Origin: Lachnospiraceae bacterium | GTDB taxonomy: Bacteria > Bacillota > Clostridia > Lachnospirales > Lachnospiraceae | Direction: 5' to 3' | DNA length: 46,905 nucleotides | NCBI GenBank assembly: GCA_017625255.1 | Contig: JAGALK010000019.1 | Coordinates: forward strand, 1-46,905 | In this document: piece by piece, positions 43,239-46,905 of the stretch | Numbering within the stretch: the stretch's first letter is position 1 | Layout of the letters: every line of letters starts with the position of its first letter | Made by a program: the position numbers and the translations under genes | Notes under the pieces: generated by a model | Seen by the model: the letters and a program-made list of their open reading frames with translations, nothing else | What the model was told of the DNA's origin: nothing | The model's database searches: none

Positions 43239-44081
43239 TTAATTCTTTTTACTGAATAATGCAGATTTTCCATTATAGCAATCCGGGCTAATAAGTCCCT
43301 GACGATGCGTATCTGGCGTAAATACCAATGTTTCTTCCGGAAGAATTTTTGTACCATTAAAAACAATTGTTTCATTTCTCACATTTTTTATCACCGCAAG
43401 CTCAATATTATCAGACCAGCTATATGTTTCCATGGTATTTAATCCCTTCGGAAAATATCTAAAATCCAATGCACATGCATCTTCCTCCGTTGCATATTTC
43501 ATATACAAAATACTATTCTGAAACATACCGCAATTTAAGTGCGGTATAACTATTCCCAAATCATTTCCCAAGTGGTACGCCATCTTATCTCCACACTCTA
43601 TACTCGATACTTCAATGTACACACTGTTTTCATATTGCTTTACAATTTTTTGCAGTCTGTTATTTTCAGCTATCACCTTTTCTTCCATCTCTTTTCTGCC
43701 AACTGATGCCAGTTCTAAAATATGCTTAGCAAACATATCTTCTTCTCCCATCCCATTTGCAATTTTCGCTGTCGCAGCTATAATACGATCAAGACAATTA
43801 CCTGCCTTATCTGCGCGATGTGTTAATTGTTTTTTATACTCTTCTGTTACTGCTTTGTACGGATTTATATCTATATATTTTAGTGGGCATTGGTAAATCG
43901 TATTTTTCGTTTCATATATCAAAATATCGTCTTTCAATTCAAAAGTTTCCACGGATGATGTATATGCCACATAAACATTTCTTCCTAAGACCGGATGTTC
44001 ATCTGCTCTTCCAGATAACTTATATTTTTCATTATAAACATATAATTCCCATTCTTTCATTTGTACAATTTTCTTGTTCAT
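43239..44081 (-). CDS. Hypothetical protein, 280 aa, head of the island operon
   Basis: Not recognised. A soluble protein with a beta-rich N-terminal part (WELYVYNEKYKLSGRAD), a central helical region of about 80 residues (including KEMEEKVIAENNRLQKIVKQ) and a beta-rich C-terminal part. The ATG at 44081 has ATAGGAG before it. It is the first gene after the TCCGAAA-type promoter at 44123-44164, followed at short spacing by the kinase remnant, two phosphoesterase genes and others down to 36217. Confidence 0.65.
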   Translation of the reverse strand: MNKKIVQMKEWELYVYNEKYKLSGRADEHPVLGRNVYVAYTSSVETFELKDDILIYETKNTIYQCPLKYIDINPYKAVTEEYKKQLTHRADKAGNCLDRIIAATAKIANGMGEEDMFAKHILELASVGRKEMEEKVIAENNRLQKIVKQYENSVYIEVSSIECGDKMAYHLGNDLGIVIPHLNCGMFQNSILYMKYATEEDACALDFRYFPKGLNTMETYSWSDNIELAVIKNVRNETIVFNGTKILPEETLVFTPDTHRQGLISPDCYNGKSALFSKKN

Positions 44082-44122
44082 TTTTTCTCCTATCATGTCG
44101 ATATTTCATTTTTCTTAAGTAA

Positions 44123-44164
44123 ATCATATCATCACTTAGAAAGGACTAAGACAATATTTTCGGA
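44123..44164 (-). promoter_or_regulatory. TCCGAAA-box promoter of the island operon
   Basis: On the minus strand TCCGAAA begins at 44164 and TATGAT begins at 44128, 36 nt later. TTGTCT stands about 20 nt above the -10, too far for a good -35. The rest of 44165-44246 shows no gene. Confidence 0.5.
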
Positions 44165-44246
44165 TTTTTTAAATAAAAGTGTATTTCGCGTGCAAAATTG
44201 CGCATTCTGCAAAAAGCTTTTATTTGATAGAAACTTCCCAACAAAA

Positions 44247-44276
44247 AAAAGCGGTCAGGCAAGCCTGACCGCTTTT
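44247..44276 (-). terminator. Terminator of the bcd-etf operon
   Basis: A perfect 14-bp stem AAAAGCGGTCAGGC/GCCTGACCGCTTTT with a two-base loop, followed by a run of T on the minus strand. It sits 32 nt after the etfA stop. Confidence 0.9.
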
Positions 44277-44308
44277 CACACAACGAATCGTAATTCGTCT
44301 AATTCTTA

Positions 44309-45349
44309 TTACATTTCAGCTTTTAAAGCTGCTGTTAAAGCTGGAACAATCTTATTTAAATCTCCAACTAAACCATAATCAGCAACATCGAAGATTGGAG
44401 CATCTTCATCCTTGTTGATTGCGATGATTAAATCAGATTCTTCCATACCAGCTACATGCTGGATTGCTCCGGAAATACCGATAGCGAAATAAATCTGTGG
44501 ACGAACAGTTTTACCTGTCTGACCAACCTGTAAATCAACTGGTAACCAGCCGTTTTCTACTACTGCACGAGAACAGCTTACTGTACCACCAAGCACTTCT
44601 GCTAATTCTTCTAACATCTTGAAGTTTTCTTTAGAACCAACTCCACGACCACCAGAAACAAGAACTTTTGCTTCCATGATGTTTGCTGTGCTCTTAACAG
44701 CTTTTACGATGTTTAAGATTTCAACATATCTGTTGTTTGGTGTAAATCCTGGATTGTATTCGATAATGTTTGCTTTTGCACCTTCGATTGGAGCAATTTT
44801 CTGCATAACACCAGGACGAACTGTAGCCATCTGTGGACGATTGTCTGGGCAAGCGATAGTAGCGATTGTGTTACCACCGAATGCTGGACGAGTCATTAAT
44901 AACTGGTTGTGTTTCTGCTGATCTTCTTTTCCTGGAGCAGCAACTAATGGGAAGTCACCGATTTCAAGAACTGTACAGTCAGCTGTAAGACCAGTAGCTA
45001 CTCTTGCAGATACAGTAGGACCAAGGTCACGACCGATTGCTGTAGCACCAACTAACATGATTTCTGGTTTATATTCGTTGATTACAGATGCTAATGCATG
45101 TGCATATGGCTCTGTTCTGTATTCTTTCAATTCTGGATCGTCTACAACGATAACTTTGTCAGCGCCGTATACTGCTAATTCATCAGCAAGACCTTTTACA
45201 TCAGAACCGATTAATACTGCAGTTACATCTGTATTTAAATCTGCTGCTAATTCTCTTGCTTTTCCAAGTAATTCGAATGCAACGCCATTTAATACATTGT
45301 CTACCTGCTGTGCGTAGACATATACTCCTTTAAATTCTTCTAAACCCAT
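44309..45349 (-). CDS. etfA: Electron transfer flavoprotein alpha subunit
   Basis: The alpha subunit of an electron transfer flavoprotein, holding FAD and working with EtfB and an acyl-CoA dehydrogenase. About 346 residues. The N-terminal domain is followed by the C-terminal FAD domain, with LVSGGRGVGSKENF, VGQTGKTVRPQIYFAIGISGAIQHV and a closing INKDEDAPIFDVADYGLVGDL, all hallmarks of EtfA. The start is a choice between GTG at 45361 and ATG at 45349 (MGLEEFKG); I prefer the ATG by family likeness. The order bcd-etfB-etfA is that of clostridial butyryl-CoA dehydrogenase modules, where the complex can bifurcate electrons to ferredoxin. Confidence 0.95.
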   Translation of the reverse strand: MGLEEFKGVYVYAQQVDNVLNGVAFELLGKARELAADLNTDVTAVLIGSDVKGLADELAVYGADKVIVVDDPELKEYRTEPYAHALASVINEYKPEIMLVGATAIGRDLGPTVSARVATGLTADCTVLEIGDFPLVAAPGKEDQQKHNQLLMTRPAFGGNTIATIACPDNRPQMATVRPGVMQKIAPIEGAKANIIEYNPGFTPNNRYVEILNIVKAVKSTANIMEAKVLVSGGRGVGSKENFKMLEELAEVLGGTVSCSRAVVENGWLPVDLQVGQTGKTVRPQIYFAIGISGAIQHVAGMEESDLIIAINKDEDAPIFDVADYGLVGDLNKIVPALTAALKAEM

Positions 45350-45376
45350 TGTATTCACCACTTTTCCTTATTTTTA

Positions 45377-46159
45377 TTAGATAATATGTTTCTCTTTGAA
45401 TTTACCGATTAAGTATGCAACAGCTTCTTCAGGATCAAGGTTTACTTTTTCTCCAGCACCTTTTGCTACTTTATCAGAAGCCTTAGCAATCTTTGTAGGT
45501 GATCCTTTTAAACCAAGGTTTGCATCGTCTACATCTTTAAGATCTGCTCTGCCCCATACGGTAACTTCTTTGTCACATGCATCGAAGATTCCGCCTGGTG
45601 TCATATAACGAGGCTCATTTAATTCAGATAATGCTGTAATTAAGCAAGGCATTTTTGCTTTTACTTCATGATATCTGTCTTCATACTGTCTTTTAACGAT
45701 AACAGAATCGCCTTCTACTTTGATATCTTCTGCATAAGAAATAACCGGAAGTGAAAGATGCTCTGCAATCTGTGGTCCAACCTGTGCTGTATCACCATCG
45801 ATAGCCTGACGACCTGTGATGATTAAATCGTACTCTAAGTTACGAAGTGCACCTGCGATTGTTGTAGAAGTAGCCCATGTATCAGCTCCTCCTAATACTC
45901 TGTCAGTTACAAGGATTGCATCGTCAGCACCCATAGCCATAGCTTCACGAAGAACTGCATCAGCCTTTGGAAGTCCCATGGTAAGTACTGTAACTTTTGC
46001 ACCTGTTTCATCTTTAATTCTAAGTGCTGCTTCAAGACCAGCTTTATCATCTGGATTCATGATAGCAAGCATAGCTGCTCTATCAAGAGTTCCATCCGGG
46101 TTAAACTTAACGCCACCCTTTGTATCAGGAACCTGTTTAATACATACTACGATATTCAT
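45377..46159 (-). CDS. etfB: Electron transfer flavoprotein beta subunit
   Basis: The beta subunit of ETF, 260 residues, opening with the typical MNIVVCIKQVPDT. The conserved block DLIITGRQAIDGDTAQVGPQ and the later KMPCLITALSELNEPRYMTP are diagnostic. In bifurcating ETFs this subunit binds the second FAD. An AAGGAG site precedes the ATG, and the gap to etfA is 27 nt. The gene lies about 170 nt downstream of the acyl-CoA dehydrogenase gene, across a structured spacer. Confidence 0.96.
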   Translation of the reverse strand: MNIVVCIKQVPDTKGGVKFNPDGTLDRAAMLAIMNPDDKAGLEAALRIKDETGAKVTVLTMGLPKADAVLREAMAMGADDAILVTDRVLGGADTWATSTTIAGALRNLEYDLIITGRQAIDGDTAQVGPQIAEHLSLPVISYAEDIKVEGDSVIVKRQYEDRYHEVKAKMPCLITALSELNEPRYMTPGGIFDACDKEVTVWGRADLKDVDDANLGLKGSPTKIAKASDKVAKGAGEKVNLDPEEAVAYLIGKFKEKHII

Positions 46160-46329
46160 GTATTTTTCACTCCTTATAATTTTGTTTATTGGTAACGAAC
46201 GCTAAGCGAACTCAAGATGCTTCGCCTCTTTCGTGCGCGTTGCGCCATCAAATGTCTGTCACAAATGTCCTGCTCATGCAAGCATGGCATGACATTTATG
46301 CCAGCCATTCTCGCTCCGCTGGATCGCGA
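46160..46329 (-). other. Structured intergenic spacer between bcd and etfB
   Basis: 170 nt without a gene, more GC-rich than its surroundings. On the minus strand AAATGTC and GACATTT close a stem with an inner GCATG/CATGC-type pairing (46256-46296), and GGCGCAACGCGC and GGCGAAGCATCTTGAGTTCGC form smaller hairpins. No T-run follows, so it is not a simple terminator. It may set the bcd/etf ratio by RNA processing or be a small palindromic repeat. Confidence 0.4.
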
Positions 46330-46905
46330 CTATTTTAGAACTGCACCAGAAATAACCATTCTCTGTACTTCAGATGTTCCTTCGTAAATTTCTGTGATCT
46401 TAGCATCACGCATCATACGCTCTACATCGTATTCTCTGATGTATCCGTATCCACCGAATAACTGAACAACTTCTGTTGTAACTGCCATAGCAGTTTCAGC
46501 TGCAAATAATTTTGCTTTAGCTGCTTCTACAGAATAATTTTTCTGAGTAGCTTTAGCCATAGCAGCTTTGTATACTAATAACTGAGCAGCTTCAACTCTT
46601 GTAGCCATATCAGCTAATTTGAACTGTGTATTCTGCTGTGCAGCAATAGAACGACCGAACTGTTTTCTTTCTTTTGTATAAGCAACAGCTCTTTCTAATG
46701 CACCTTCTGCAATACCAAGTGCCTGAGCAGCGATACCGATACGACCACCGTCAAGAGTATGCATAGCGATTGGGAAACCTTTTCCTTCTGGTCCTAAAAG
46801 GTTTTCCTTTGGAATTCTGCAATCTTCAAAGATTAATTCGTATGTAGAAGATCCACGGATACCCATTTTCTTTTCTTTTGTTCCGAAGGAGAATCCCGGA
46901 GCATC
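46330..46905 (-). CDS. bcd: Acyl-CoA dehydrogenase, butyryl-CoA dehydrogenase type (C-terminal part; cut by window edge)
   Basis: The last 191 codons of an acyl-CoA dehydrogenase; the gene continues past the right edge, and the frame is open to the last base ([13 protein letters not shown] before the first internal Met). Seen are [35 protein letters not shown], the FAD-contacting RKQFG and [28 protein letters not shown], and the terminal [15 protein letters not shown]. In that last motif the Glu is the catalytic base position of short-chain acyl-CoA dehydrogenases. With etfB and etfA following, butyryl-CoA dehydrogenase is the likely identity, reducing crotonyl-CoA in butyrate formation. Confidence 0.93.
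   Translation of the reverse strand, partial: DAPGFSFGTKEKKMGIRGSSTYELIFEDCRIPKENLLGPEGKGFPIAMHTLDGGRIGIAAQALGIAEGALERAVAYTKERKQFGRSIAAQQNTQFKLADMATRVEAAQLLVYKAAMAKATQKNYSVEAAKAKLFAAETAMAVTTEVVQLFGGYGYIREYDVERMMRDAKITEIYEGTSEVQRMVISGAVLK

Overview
The window looks like a chromosomal segment of an anaerobic, low-GC Firmicute, most likely a Lachnospiraceae-type gut clostridium. The signs are a bcd-etfB-etfA butyrate module, HrcA/CIRCE control of clpB, a GH42 beta-galactosidase, expanded PD-(D/E)XK (Rpn/PDDEXK-transposase-like) genes, ECF transport and strong AGGAGG-type ribosome sites. All but one of the supported genes lie on the minus strand, so the window reads from right to left. No rRNA, complete tRNA, CRISPR array or integrase was seen.

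Layout in + coordinates: 0-1.9 kb, a chemoreceptor between strong terminators; 2.0-4.8 kb, GH42 beta-galactosidase and an unknown gene; 5.0-7.2 kb, a small + strand gene, a polysaccharide deacetylase and a DUF2935 protein; 7.3-10.0 kb, clpB with a CIRCE operator on its promoter; 10.0-11.9 kb, a PD-(D/E)XK gene with the relic of a second copy, a 37-bp direct repeat carrying half of CIRCE, and copy A of a roughly 470-bp repeat; 12.0-24.25 kb, a large operon behind a cobalamin riboswitch; 24.3-27.7 kb, a tandem-domain esterase and a small companion; 27.7-28.2 kb, copy B of the repeat; 28.3-44.1 kb, an accessory island; 44.2-46.9 kb, etfA, etfB and the 3' part of an acyl-CoA dehydrogenase gene.

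The cobalamin operon is the clearest functional unit. A sigma-A promoter buried in the preceding gene's terminator drives a B12 riboswitch with a terminator. Next come a membrane-anchored FecR-like/DUF4430 protein, a 1964-residue secreted protein carrying a DUF4430 domain plus an alpha/alpha-barrel (the two folds that make up animal transcobalamin and intrinsic factor, here in reverse order), and then EcfT, a fused EcfA-EcfA', an S component and a second EcfT. I read this as a surface corrinoid-capture system feeding an ECF importer.

The accessory island holds an RNA-repair theme: a T4 Rnl2-like RNA ligase broken by one frameshift, a shortened polynucleotide-kinase-like gene with a damaged P-loop, three metallophosphoesterases and a tRNA T-arm-like RNA segment. 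With these sit a dynamin-like GTPase, a HipA-like kinase, a SIMPL protein, a radical SAM/SPASM enzyme next to a protein with an N-terminal NSSSSSF motif, and several unrecognised genes. Three operon-head promoters in the island share the box TCCGAAA exactly 36 nt upstream of the -10 hexamer, which suggests one common regulator.

The two copies of the ~470-bp repeat each carry a consensus promoter, the remains of a 43-residue small protein, a 5-codon ORF and a terminator. They are homologous, diverged and unexplained.
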